From: Larkinella rosea
GTDB lineage: Bacteria; Bacteroidota; Bacteroidia; Cytophagales; Spirosomataceae
Length of the DNA: 64,000 nt
NCBI RefSeq assembly: GCF_003858635.1
Contig: NZ_RQJO01000008.1
Span: forward strand, 558,001 to 622,000
Direction of reading: 5' to 3'
Under the pieces are notes generated by a model, which had not been told where the DNA came from, ran no database searches, and worked only from the letters and a program-made list of their open reading frames with translations. This document shows positions 16,605 through 25,516 of this stretch, piece after piece. The stretch's first letter is position 1. The number at the start of each line of letters is the position of its first letter. Position numbers and translations under genes: made by a program.

Positions 16605-17668
16605 AATTCCGTAATAATTCCGGCGAGTTTCTCGGCCGATTGCTGCCAGCTAAACCGTTCGACCCGGCTGCGGCCTTTCTCCACCAGGGTTTGGCGAAGT
16701 TTTTCGTCGCTATACAGTTTCTTCAGCCCGTCGCGGATGCTGCCGATGTTGTAGGGATCGACGTAAACGCTCGCATCGCCACAGACTTCGGGCAAACTTG
16801 TAGTGTCGGACACCAGCGTCGGGCAACCGCACGACATGGCTTCGAGGGGCGGAATGCCAAAGCCTTCAAAAAACGACGGATAAGCAAAAAAAAGCGCGTG
16901 CTGGTACAGATTGACCAGTTGCTCGTCGCTGAGGTAGCCGGTAAAAATGATAGAAGAATCGTTCTGAATCATTTCTTTCAGACCCGTATCGGCAAATACT
17001 TTATGGGCGGCTCCAACAATCACCAGCTTCGTATCCGGAAACTTCGCTTCCTGAAACGCCTGAATCAAGCCTTTGAAATTTTTACGCGGATCGAGCGACG
17101 AAACCGCCAGAATGTATTTTCCGTACGGGTTTTCGCCTTTCACCGCGGGCGGATACCGGAAAATATCCGAAATGCTGGGGTAGATAATGTCCAGCGACGA
17201 GCGGGGAATGTGGTAGCAGCGATGCAGGTCATTCAGGGAATATTCGCTGATGGTTAATACTTTATGGGCTGATTTGACGATTTTAGGGACCGTAAAGTTA
17301 TACAGCATCGAAAACTTCTTCGAGAACCATTCCGGGTGGAGGTGAAAGGATAAATCCAGCACGGTGACAATCTTGTTCCGGTAAAAGATCGGAGCGGTAT
17401 TACACAGATTCAGCAACAACGGACTTCCCTGACTGCGCAGATACGCGGGCATTTCAAGCTGTTCCCAGATGTATCCTTTGCTGCGGCCATAAACCGTGGC
17501 CCCCAACTCCTGCGCAATGTCCGGTTGTAAAATATTATGCGGGGTTAAAAACGTAATATCCGGCAACAACTCTTTTAATCGCATCCCGAGTTCAATGCCA
17601 ACCCGTTGCGTTCCGGTTATGGGTTGGGTCAGAAATCGGGCATTAACAACAACTGATTTATGGTTCAT
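16589..17668 (-). CDS. Glycosyltransferase family 4 protein (capsule cluster)
   Basis: 359 residues. GT-B fold with the GT4 signatures SLDPRKNFKGLIQAF in the donor domain, FTGYLSDEQLVNLYQHA and PSFFEGFGIPPLEAMSCGCP (conserved E-x7-E). TQPITGTQRVGIELGMRL at the N-terminus resembles mannosyl- or rhamnosyltransferases that extend polysaccharide repeat units. The last residues, DKRR and the stop, are encoded by the right arm of the adjoining inverted repeat, so the repeat apparently landed on, or trimmed, the end of this gene. Confidence 0.92.
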   Translation of the reverse strand: MNHKSVVVNARFLTQPITGTQRVGIELGMRLKELLPDITFLTPHNILQPDIAQELGATVYGRSKGYIWEQLEMPAYLRSQGSPLLLNLCNTAPIFYRNKIVTVLDLSFHLHPEWFSKKFSMLYNFTVPKIVKSAHKVLTISEYSLNDLHRCYHIPRSSLDIIYPSISDIFRYPPAVKGENPYGKYILAVSSLDPRKNFKGLIQAFQEAKFPDTKLVIVGAAHKVFADTGLKEMIQNDSSIIFTGYLSDEQLVNLYQHALFFAYPSFFEGFGIPPLEAMSCGCPTLVSDTTSLPEVCGDASVYVDPYNIGSIRDGLKKLYSDEKLRQTLVEKGRSRVERFSWQQSAEKLAGIITELDKRR

Positions 17669-17695
17669 ACAGGCTGTAAGTGAGTGCTCGTAAAA

Positions 17696-18991
17696 TTAGG
17701 AATTGCTTTCAACACTACTGATACTAACAACGGGGTTCCGATGTTTCGTGTCAAAATTCCGCTTGAGCATGTAGATACACAAGGCAATCACCAATGGCAG
17801 CGCGTTGGACGGCGATGTAATGCGGTGTTCGGTAAAACTCATGACGGAGAGGTTGAAAAACGAAACCAGTAAAAACTTCTGCACGATGCTGTCGCGTCCT
17901 TTTTTCAAAAACCGGTAGAGCGCGTGCCAGAAAAGCAGAAAAATGCCGAGCCCGATCAGCCCCTGTTCGCCGAGGAGGTGCAGGTAGGAATGGTGGGCGT
18001 GGGCGTCATTGAAAACTTTTTTAGGCTGATCGTTGAGGCTAATCACGTATGGAACCCCCTGGTACTTCAACGGCGTGTCATTGACGGAACCAAAACCGGT
18101 GCCGATCAGGGGCGAATGCAGAAAACAGTCGACGGCGCGCGGCCAGGTTTCGACGGCGCGAATGGCGATGTTGGCCGATTTGGTGCTGACTTCGCCAAAC
18201 AGCGGAGAAATGTAGGTACTGACGCCCGCTTCGCTCAGGTCGGCATCGCGGACATACTGGATGTATAATGGATAGGTATACGACAAAACCGCACACTGAA
18301 CGGCGACAATCCCAAAGAGGGCCAACCGGATCAAATACGCCCGGTTGGTGCGGTCGAAAAAGTAAAAAGCAAAACCGGCCACCAGGCCCAACAGCGAACC
18401 GCGCGAGGTCGTAGCGACCAGAAACACAAAATTGATCAGCATCAGCAGCACCCATTTCCGCTTTCGTTCCTGCAAAAACAGGACGATGTTGAGCGACAGC
18501 ACAATACTGATAAAACCACCCGCGCCGTTGGTGCTTTTGAAAAAACCGTGGAAGTAGGTTTCCGGATTTCCCCAGTCGGTAATGGCCATGCCTTTGGTCA
18601 GCACCAGATTTAACCCGAACGCAATGCCGTTGATAACCGTGGCAAAAATCAAAAACCGCTTGAACAGCGAATCGACGGCGACGTTGTAGGAAAAAAACGA
18701 AATGAGCAGCAGCGGCAGGTACGAAATGATGAAGTTGCCGTCGTAGCGGTAAAAGCCAAAACGGAGCAGCGACTGCGGATAATAAATCAGAATTCCCGCC
18801 AGCGAATAGAGAAAATAAAGGTAGAGGTAGTAAATAAATCGCGGAAGAACGATAACGGAATGGCGGAAGAACAGATACGGCAAAACCGCCAGCGCCAGAA
18901 TCGACGGCAACGGACTGATGAAGATCAGGTTGGTGACGGTTCCGAACAAACCGATCAGTAACGCGATATAGAACAGCGTTTTTAGCTTCAT
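17696..18991 (-). CDS. O-antigen ligase/polymerase (Wzy-like) membrane protein
   Basis: 431 residues with about ten to twelve hydrophobic helices. The large periplasmic loop around 260-330, with PLIGTGFGSVNDTP and AHAHHSYLHLLGEQGLIGLG, is the Wzy_C/O-antigen ligase signature. It would polymerise flipped repeat units in the periplasm; WaaL-type ligase activity is an alternative, but position among capsule genes favours polymerase. Its start overlaps the end of the upstream GT2 gene by four bases, so the two are coupled. Confidence 0.85.
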   Translation of the reverse strand: MKLKTLFYIALLIGLFGTVTNLIFISPLPSILALAVLPYLFFRHSVIVLPRFIYYLYLYFLYSLAGILIYYPQSLLRFGFYRYDGNFIISYLPLLLISFFSYNVAVDSLFKRFLIFATVINGIAFGLNLVLTKGMAITDWGNPETYFHGFFKSTNGAGGFISIVLSLNIVLFLQERKRKWVLLMLINFVFLVATTSRGSLLGLVAGFAFYFFDRTNRAYLIRLALFGIVAVQCAVLSYTYPLYIQYVRDADLSEAGVSTYISPLFGEVSTKSANIAIRAVETWPRAVDCFLHSPLIGTGFGSVNDTPLKYQGVPYVISLNDQPKKVFNDAHAHHSYLHLLGEQGLIGLGIFLLFWHALYRFLKKGRDSIVQKFLLVSFFNLSVMSFTEHRITSPSNALPLVIALCIYMLKRNFDTKHRNPVVSISSVESNS

Positions 18992-19728
18992 CGGTTGCGG
19001 CCCGTGAGCCGTTTGGTGTATACTTTCAGTTTGTCTTTATAAAGCCAGGTCAGGTACTGCTGGTGGGTTAAAATGCCTTTTTCGTGCCAGAGGTGCAGGT
19101 TTTCCCAGACGGCTTCGGGCCGGTGTGAGGCACCACCCTGCCGGAAATTACTCAGAATGGCGTTTAAAGGAATAAACGGCACCTGATTCCTGGCAAAACG
19201 CAGCATCAGTTCATAATCACTCACGTAGCGGTATTGCTCGCTGAACAAACCGTAGGTCTGGTAAAACGACGCCGGAACGAAGCAGGTTGGGTGTTCGATA
19301 TTTCCTTTGGGAAGCTGGCTGGCGTGCGTCTGAATCAGGAAGGCTTCCTGTTCGTCGAGAAATGTCCGTTGAATGCCGTGAAAAACCGCCGGTCCTGCCT
19401 GCTGATAAGCCTGCACAACCCGTTCGACGGCATCGGTTTCGTACCAGTCATCGCTGTTGATGATGCCGATCAGTTCGCCGGTGGCCAGCCGGACGCCCTT
19501 GTTCATGGCATTGTAAATACCGGTATCGGATTCGGAGATAAACCGGATTTTATCCGGAAACCGTTGGGCATACCGCTCGATGATCGTTACGGTCTGGTCG
19601 GTTGATTTACCATCGACCAGAATGTATTCGATGGACGCATAGGTTTGATTGACAACCGATTGAATGGTTTGTTCAATGTGTTTCTGGCTATTAAAACAGA
19701 CGGTTATAATGGAAACCAGTGGCGACAT
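18988..19728 (-). CDS. Glycosyltransferase family 2 protein
   Basis: 246 residues from ATG 19728 (MSPLVSIITVCFNSQ); 15 more upstream residues are open but are cysteine-rich and unlike the family start. GT-A fold: LVSIITVCFNSQKHIEQTIQ at the N-terminus, EYILVDGKSTDQT, and GIINSDDWYETDAVE holding the DxD-type metal site. It adds a sugar to the lipid-linked repeat unit at the inner membrane. Overlaps the polymerase gene by 4 bases. Confidence 0.92.
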   Translation of the reverse strand: MSPLVSIITVCFNSQKHIEQTIQSVVNQTYASIEYILVDGKSTDQTVTIIERYAQRFPDKIRFISESDTGIYNAMNKGVRLATGELIGIINSDDWYETDAVERVVQAYQQAGPAVFHGIQRTFLDEQEAFLIQTHASQLPKGNIEHPTCFVPASFYQTYGLFSEQYRYVSDYELMLRFARNQVPFIPLNAILSNFRQGGASHRPEAVWENLHLWHEKGILTHQQYLTWLYKDKLKVYTKRLTGRNR

Positions 19729-19839
19729 AAACAAGTCCGGCGAGTAACAACGTGAACAAAAGACAACCCGCAAAGATAAGCAATTGACGGGTGTCGGAAT
19801 CGGCCGTTTAGGAATTGGCCAACCGGTCGGGCAAAAAAC

Positions 19840-20943
19840 TTACTGTAGGTCCCGGTAAAGCGCCAGCGTTTCCCGAACGGTTTTTTCCCAGGAAAACTGC
19901 TGAAGACGTTCCCGCCCTCGCCGAATGAGATCCTGCCGCAGATCAGGGCTGTCCAAAATCCGGCCGACCGCTTCGCGGATCGAATCCGGATTTTCCGGAT
20001 CGAAATACAAAGCCGCCGAGCCCGCTACTTCGGGCAACGAACTGCGGTCGCTGAGCACACACGGACAATGGCAGGCAAAAGCTTCCAGAACCGGAATCCC
20101 GAACCCTTCGTACAGCGACGGGAACACAAAAGCCAGCGCCCGGCGATAGAGCTCGCGGAGCGAATCGTCGTTAATGGGTTGTTGCTCAATGAGGTTCGTG
20201 AGTTGAAGTTGCCGGAGAAGGGTAGTTTCGTCAGATGAAAAACCGCCACCGCCCGCACAAATCACCCGGATTTGGTGGCTACGCAGCAAGGGCGCAATCG
20301 CCTGAATGAAAGGCCGGAAATGTTTATACATCCCGCGATTGCCCACAAACAGCAGATACGGCGCCGTGGCAGACGGTTCCATCGCCTTATCGTCAACGGC
20401 GACCGACGAGCCGAGGTAAATGACCCGAACCCGCTCCGGCGGAATATTGTAATAGTCGACTAAATCCCGTTTGGTATTTTCCGAAATGGCGATAACCGCC
20501 GTTGCCCGTTCGATGATCTGTTTCTTCCACCTCATGACGAGGTGATCGGCCGCCAGTTCGGGAAAAACCGGATGGTATTTTTCGTGAATCATGTCCAGAA
20601 ACGTCACCACCACGGGGTGTTTCCCGATGCGGTCGAGAAAATACGGTTCGTAATACGTGGCATGAAAGACATCGTACGACCGGGTTTGCATTTCCAGCAG
20701 GTTGAACGCTTTGTTGAGTCGGTAGAGGTAAGGCTGTGTTCTGGAAAAAGGCTGGCCGGGGAAGAAAGGCCACGCCCGCAGGGATTTTTCTTTTAAATAG
20801 GCATTATTAGAAAACAGCAGTGACAGATGCGCCTGGTGTTCGCTGGAGGGCTGGTTGATACCGGCAATCAACTCGCAGAAGTATCGGGAAATGCCGCCGT
20901 AGTTTTGTTGGGAGAAGGTTTGATGATCAAAAAAAATCTTCAT
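19840..20943 (-). CDS. Glycosyltransferase family 4 protein
   Basis: 367 residues. Starts MKIFFDHQTFSQQNYGGISR, a common opening of GT4 enzymes in capsule clusters. The donor domain contains LLFVGNRGMYKHFRPFIQAI and PSLYEGFGIPVLEAFACHCP (E-x7-E), then SSLPEVAGSAALYFDP. Role: elongation of the repeat unit. It follows the HlpA-like transferase gene by 16 bases. Confidence 0.92.
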   Translation of the reverse strand: MKIFFDHQTFSQQNYGGISRYFCELIAGINQPSSEHQAHLSLLFSNNAYLKEKSLRAWPFFPGQPFSRTQPYLYRLNKAFNLLEMQTRSYDVFHATYYEPYFLDRIGKHPVVVTFLDMIHEKYHPVFPELAADHLVMRWKKQIIERATAVIAISENTKRDLVDYYNIPPERVRVIYLGSSVAVDDKAMEPSATAPYLLFVGNRGMYKHFRPFIQAIAPLLRSHQIRVICAGGGGFSSDETTLLRQLQLTNLIEQQPINDDSLRELYRRALAFVFPSLYEGFGIPVLEAFACHCPCVLSDRSSLPEVAGSAALYFDPENPDSIREAVGRILDSPDLRQDLIRRGRERLQQFSWEKTVRETLALYRDLQ

Positions 20944-20959
20944 GCAGAGCGGTTTTCCT

Positions 20960-21916
20960 TCAGGGCAGCAAATGCTTTTTGAAGGTTGATTTCATGGTTT
21001 TTAACCCGGTTTTGTTGGTAATATTCTCCATTCGCTCCTTCATTCCGGTTACTTTTCGAAAAAACTTATTCAGTGAATATTCCGTCGCCTGCCGGTTTTC
21101 GATCAAAAACCGGGGATGAACGATTTCGGTCAGCGGTTGCAGCGGACGGTTGGCCGTTAGCTCCGTGTCTTTTTTAGTGTGCGTGGCATCCTGATCAAAA
21201 CCGATGTTGGAAATCAGGTTCTGGTTGGGGCAGATGCACAGGCCGTAATTAATCCAGATGGCGTAACACCATTGGTAATCCCAGGTGTCGATCTGGCCGG
21301 AAAAAACGCCATCGAACGCTTCCGTCCAATATTGTTGTACTTTGGGGTCCGTAAATAACGATCTGACCAGGTTCAATTCCCGAAATTCCGGATACGTCGT
21401 CATGTTGACGTCGTATTTCTGCCAGGCCCGACTCCAGCTGGCCCAACCCCAGACGTGGCAGATTTTGGAGTAAAAATACGAGCCGTCGCCGTGCCACTGA
21501 CCGTGCTGAAAATTGACGCCGGTAATGTGCATCACGCTCGTATCGTGGGCGTGGCGCAGGAGGTTTTCGCGGCAGAACGTAAAGAAAGTCAGGTCGGGAA
21601 GGCAATCATCCTCAAGAATAATACCCATTTCGACCTGCCCAAAAAACCAGTCGATGGCTGTGCTAACGGCCCGTTTGCAACCCAGATTCTGAGTTTGTAC
21701 CAACTGATGGACTTCGCACGGCCAGTCTACTTCGTCGAGAAGGGCGATACACTGGGCGATTGCCTCCGAATCGGTCGGTCGGTCGGGCCGGGGGCCGTCA
21801 ATGGCTACGTAAAGTTGTTTCGGCTGCGCCAAACGAATCTGGTCAAGAACTTTACGGGCATGACGGGGCCGGTTGAACAGAATAAACAGAACCGGAATAT
21901 CTAATGGTATAGACAC
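20960..21916 (-). CDS. Nucleotide-diphospho-sugar transferase, HlpA-like (second of two)
   Basis: 318 residues from a GTG at 21916; an in-frame stop lies 12 codons upstream and there is no ATG, so GTG is forced. IPVLFILFNRPRHARKVL opens a GT-A-like fold; MGIILEDDCLPDLTFF carries the acidic metal site; ICHVWGWASWSRAWQKYD is a family block. It is clearly paralogous to the product at 22898-23827 through nearly its whole length; the two copies flank a methyltransferase gene. C-terminal 40 residues differ. Sugar unknown. Confidence 0.85.
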   Translation of the reverse strand: MSIPLDIPVLFILFNRPRHARKVLDQIRLAQPKQLYVAIDGPRPDRPTDSEAIAQCIALLDEVDWPCEVHQLVQTQNLGCKRAVSTAIDWFFGQVEMGIILEDDCLPDLTFFTFCRENLLRHAHDTSVMHITGVNFQHGQWHGDGSYFYSKICHVWGWASWSRAWQKYDVNMTTYPEFRELNLVRSLFTDPKVQQYWTEAFDGVFSGQIDTWDYQWCYAIWINYGLCICPNQNLISNIGFDQDATHTKKDTELTANRPLQPLTEIVHPRFLIENRQATEYSLNKFFRKVTGMKERMENITNKTGLKTMKSTFKKHLLP

Positions 21917-21991
21917 TGGAACAGAGATGGCCTGATATGTAATGCTTAACTGCTAATTTCGCAATGAAGTTACGGAATAAAGACGGTGGGA

Positions 21992-22804
21992 TCAAATAAG
22001 GTCTTTAAGCGGCTGTTTTCTCACGGAATCGTATACTTTTTGAAAGTCATCATCCAACAGGGAACGGGTCGGATAGCGGTGGAAATAGTTGTAGAGACTG
22101 GCTTTGCGGGAATCCGTAAACCAGCGGAACCAGGTCGGGTTGACGGTGTGGGTCGTCATCAGGTGCAAATCCTGCCCATCACTATGCAGTTGCAAACCAA
22201 ACTGCCGGGCGAGCCGGTGTAATGATTCCAGGCTGTAGAGGGCAACGTGCTGGCCGGTTTCGGGAATGAAATACCACCAGGTTTCCGGGGTTACGTTCGG
22301 ATTGGGGAGAATCTTGGTCGTAAACAAAATACTTTTGCCAGCTTTTAGCATCTGTTCAACGGCGGCAACCGGATCGGGGAGGTGTTCAAACACTTCAAAC
22401 GCGGTGACTAATTCGTAGGTGGTGTCGGCAGGTTGATCCGTGGCGTCGAAGTGTTTGGCAAACAGATTCTCACAGTACTGATCCAGGCGGATGAATGGAA
22501 AACCCCGATCGCGCATCATCCGGACAAACAAACCGTACCCTCCGCCATAATCCAGAAAAGGCCCCTGGGGCCGGAACCACTTCCGGATGATGGCTTCGAC
22601 GGTGGGCGCCCAATGCAGGTTCCGGGAAACCAGCCCAATGTCCAGCGAAGTAATCGCCGATTCATATGCTTCCGAAAGCCAGTAAGGCGGTTCGGTCTGG
22701 ATAAAACCGCATTCGTGACACCGGTAATAGGTAACATCATATTTGAACAATACTTTCACCTGGAAAGACTCGTTCGAAGGAGTATTGCAAATACGACAGG
22801 TCAT
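21992..22804 (-). CDS. Class I SAM-dependent methyltransferase with N-terminal zinc ribbon
   Basis: 270 residues. Cysteines C3, C6 (CRIC) and C31, C34 (CHEC) suggest a small zinc ribbon, as in the methyltransferases of sugar biosynthesis clusters. SAM motif I is FLDYGGGYGLFVRMM, and TAFEVFEHLPDPVAAVEQML is a conserved later block. It probably methylates a sugar or a glycan end; end-methylation can cap chain growth. It lies between two paralogous glycosyltransferase genes. Confidence 0.88.
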   Translation of the reverse strand: MTCRICNTPSNESFQVKVLFKYDVTYYRCHECGFIQTEPPYWLSEAYESAITSLDIGLVSRNLHWAPTVEAIIRKWFRPQGPFLDYGGGYGLFVRMMRDRGFPFIRLDQYCENLFAKHFDATDQPADTTYELVTAFEVFEHLPDPVAAVEQMLKAGKSILFTTKILPNPNVTPETWWYFIPETGQHVALYSLESLHRLARQFGLQLHSDGQDLHLMTTHTVNPTWFRWFTDSRKASLYNYFHRYPTRSLLDDDFQKVYDSVRKQPLKDLI

Positions 22805-22826
22805 AAAACGGTTTTTTGGTTTAACA

Positions 22827-22889
22827 TTTATCGTTTCTGGTTTCGGCTACAACGGCTGTTCGGGCTACTTATCAACCAGAGACGTTAAA
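22827..22889. repeat. Intergenic inverted repeat upstream of the methyltransferase gene
   Basis: Left arm 22827-22842, right arm 22874-22889, 14 of 16 pairs match, loop 31 bases. The words GGTTTAAC and GTTAAAC nearby recall the nuoI-nuoJ repeat. It lies between two minus-strand genes of the cluster. Confidence 0.65.
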
Positions 22890-22897
22890 CAATAAAC

Positions 22898-23827
22898 TCA
22901 AAAATAGAGTAAATTCTTCAGACCAAGCCGTCTTTTCAGGCTTTCCGCTTTGATGGTCACCCAACCCGGTTTTTTGAAATAGTGGTTGGCCGAGTATTCG
23001 GTGGCCAGAATGTTTTCGATGATGAACGTCGGATGTTTGATTTCGAGCAGGGGTTCCAGGGGTAAATTGGCCAGCGATTCACTGTCTTCCCGGGTGTGCG
23101 TGGCGTCACCGCCAAAACCGATGTTGGAAATCAGGTTCTGGTTGGGGCAAATGCACAGGCCGTTGTTGATCCAGATCGTATAAACCCACGGATAGGCCCA
23201 GCTGTTGACCTGGCCGCTGGCGACGCTGTCGAAGGCATCAATCCAGTATTGCTGCACCTGGGGGTCGGCGAAAAGATCCGCAATCCGGTTTTGCTCGCGG
23301 AAGATCGGGTACGACGCCATCGAAACGTCGTATTTCTCCCAGGCCCGTCGCCAGCTGGCCCAGCCCCAGACGTGACAGATTTTACTGTAAAAATACGAGC
23401 CTTCGCCGTGCCACTGACCGTGCTGAAAATTGACGCCGGCAACGTGCATGATCGTGGCGTTGTCGCGGTGGTGTCGGAGATTTTCCCGGCAGAAAGAAAA
23501 GAAACTGAGGTCGGGGAGGCAGTCGTCTTCCAGAATAATTCCCATCTCGACCTGCTGAAAAAACCAGCTGATGGCCGTACTGACGGCCTTTCTACACCCC
23601 AGATTTTGCTCCTGAATCAGCCGGTGAACCGAACAGGGCCAGTCAATTTCGTCCAGCAACGCCAGGCATTCCGCTACCTGAGCCCGATCGGTCGGGTGGT
23701 CGGGGCGGGGGCCGTCGATGGAGACAAAAAGCTCCCGGGGTTGAACCTGGCGAATGCGGTCAAGTACTTCGCGGGCGTGGTCGGGGCGATTAAATAAGAT
23801 AAAGAGGATGGGAACATCAAACTGCAT
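22898..23827 (-). CDS. Nucleotide-diphospho-sugar transferase, HlpA-like (first of two)
   Basis: 309 residues from ATG 23827; a GTG two codons upstream is possible. Same architecture as the product at 20960-21916: VPILFILFNRPDHAREVLDR, MGIILEDDCLPDLSFF, GVNFQHGQWHGEGSYFYSK and ICHVWGWASWRRAWEKYD. The near-identity of these blocks shows a local duplication. Differences in the central loop may give different acceptor or donor choice. Confidence 0.85.
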   Translation of the reverse strand: MQFDVPILFILFNRPDHAREVLDRIRQVQPRELFVSIDGPRPDHPTDRAQVAECLALLDEIDWPCSVHRLIQEQNLGCRKAVSTAISWFFQQVEMGIILEDDCLPDLSFFSFCRENLRHHRDNATIMHVAGVNFQHGQWHGEGSYFYSKICHVWGWASWRRAWEKYDVSMASYPIFREQNRIADLFADPQVQQYWIDAFDSVASGQVNSWAYPWVYTIWINNGLCICPNQNLISNIGFGGDATHTREDSESLANLPLEPLLEIKHPTFIIENILATEYSANHYFKKPGWVTIKAESLKRRLGLKNLLYF

Positions 23828-23833
23828 CAGCAC

Positions 23834-24159
23834 ATCAATTTATTGAGTTTGTGAGATTTGGAACCCGGATTGCTATTCGAAATAGCCGTTCCAAACGACC
23901 TGGCCGATAAAAACGTAGCCTTTGTCGGTCTGTTACGGGTATATAACGTTACTGCTATACGATTTTATCTGAAAAACATCCGTTTCAATCATAATTCGTC
24001 CAGAAGATGATCGAATGGGACCCCCTGAATCCGGTGGGTCCATCGATGAAGATACCATCAGGTGTTATCGATATGAGACAGATTTTACGGGAAAAAGGTT
24101 GTCAGTAAACGGTACGGCTCGCGGGTTCTTTTCGTTGCAGTTGGTGCGGCAGAATCCGT
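23834..24159. other. 326-base non-coding gap inside the capsule cluster
   Basis: No convincing gene. It contains a short dyad, GGACCC at 24018-24023 and GGGTCC at 24036-24041, extended by TCGA on both sides (24011-24014 and 24044-24047). It splits the cluster into an export/flippase part and a glycosyltransferase part, and may hold a promoter for the latter, although no exact TAnnTTTG box was found on the minus strand. Confidence 0.4.
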
Positions 24160-25503
24160 TCATTCGTCGCGTTTCAGCAGACTGCGGATGAAATTTATTT
24201 TGAACGCATCGACGAACGCGACCGACTGAGCGAAGAAGACGGGTCGGGCTTCTTTTACAAAATAATTCATCAGGTAAGAGGACATCATGTAGGCCAGCAA
24301 CGTGGCTATGGAGGCTCCAACGGCTCCATAATCAGGAACCAGCACCAGATTCAGAACAATATTTAAAACCGCTCCGGCCACCGTTTTGAGCAGGAGAATG
24401 CGTTGCTTGTTGTGAAGAATGAACCAGTAACTGCTGCCGACGCCCGTAAACACAAAAACCGCCGACCAGATGTGAATGATCAGGATGCGATCGGCCCCGC
24501 TGTATTGTTGTCCGTAGAGGAGTTGTGTCAGGAATGGAGCCGTAAAAGAAATGAAAACCGCAATCAGAATGCTGATGAAACTCAGCAATGCCAGCAGTTT
24601 GCGGAAAGCCCGCTGAAAAGCCGCTTCGTCCTGGTTTTTTAACTTGACAATCGACGGATAGAAAGACGAGGTGATGGCCGTGGCAATAAAATACCAGACT
24701 TCCGACAACCGCAGGGCGGCCGTGTATTTTCCTAACTCCAGGTCGCTGGCCAGTTCTTTCAGCAGGAACTGGTCGGAGCGCATGTAGAGAAAAATAAAAA
24801 AATCGGAGATCATAATCGGCCAGGCCATCTGCAGCAGCCGGATGGCGAGCGGTTTGCTAAATCGCCATTGCCGAATGTGCTGCCCGTCTTCCCGGTTGTA
24901 AATCACGATCAGAATCAACGCCGAGAGCGTGGCTTCGACGAAAACAATCGACGAAAAAGCCAGCAAACTGAACTGATTGGCCAGGAAATAAACCCGCAGC
25001 CCTGTCGACAAAACAAACGCAATGGATTTGGCAATGACTGACAGCCGGGATTTAACGCGTGACTGAAAATGGAGGTCGATGACGTCTACGCTCTGGCACA
25101 CCAGCACCGAACTGGTAAACAGAATCATGGCCTGCAAAACCGGCTGATCGGAGTAGAGAATCCGAACCGAAACCGTAATGATCAAGAGCGAAACGACACC
25201 GGCGACGAGCCGGAGAATAAAACCCGTCCCGAGTAGTTGCTCTTCGGAAAAGGTGTCTTTTCGAACGATTTCCGTAATCAGAATATTTGCCAGACCCAGC
25301 CCCGCCAGGGACGTCAGAACGGTTGGAAACACATTCGCAAAGTTGAGCAAACCGAACTGGGCGGGCCCCAGATACCGCGCCGACCAAACGCCGACCAGCA
25401 AAGCCGTGGCCATGCGGAAGATGCGGTCGAAGAAAACCCATCCGGCATTGGCAAACGCTTTTCGGGCGGTTGTACTCAGATTTTGGGGACTTAGTCCAAT
25501 CAT
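24160..25503 (-). CDS. Polysaccharide flippase (Wzx-like, MOP superfamily)
   Basis: 447 residues with about twelve to fourteen hydrophobic helices. AGWVFFDRIFRMATALLVGV and WSARYLGPAQFGLLNFANVF are typical of the polysaccharide-synthesis family that flips undecaprenyl-linked repeat units across the inner membrane. GSSYWFILHNKQRILLLKTV and the following VGAVGASIATLL-type block support this. It follows gmd by 13 bases in the same direction. Confidence 0.9.
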   Translation of the reverse strand: MIGLSPQNLSTTARKAFANAGWVFFDRIFRMATALLVGVWSARYLGPAQFGLLNFANVFPTVLTSLAGLGLANILITEIVRKDTFSEEQLLGTGFILRLVAGVVSLLIITVSVRILYSDQPVLQAMILFTSSVLVCQSVDVIDLHFQSRVKSRLSVIAKSIAFVLSTGLRVYFLANQFSLLAFSSIVFVEATLSALILIVIYNREDGQHIRQWRFSKPLAIRLLQMAWPIMISDFFIFLYMRSDQFLLKELASDLELGKYTAALRLSEVWYFIATAITSSFYPSIVKLKNQDEAAFQRAFRKLLALLSFISILIAVFISFTAPFLTQLLYGQQYSGADRILIIHIWSAVFVFTGVGSSYWFILHNKQRILLLKTVAGAVLNIVLNLVLVPDYGAVGASIATLLAYMMSSYLMNYFVKEARPVFFAQSVAFVDAFKINFIRSLLKRDE

Positions 25504-25516
25504 GGGAAGTTATTGA

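Noticed and set aside
23834-24159. Hidden gene in the 326-base gap
   Set aside because: All frames are short and lack start codons with normal spacing; composition resembles intergenic DNA.
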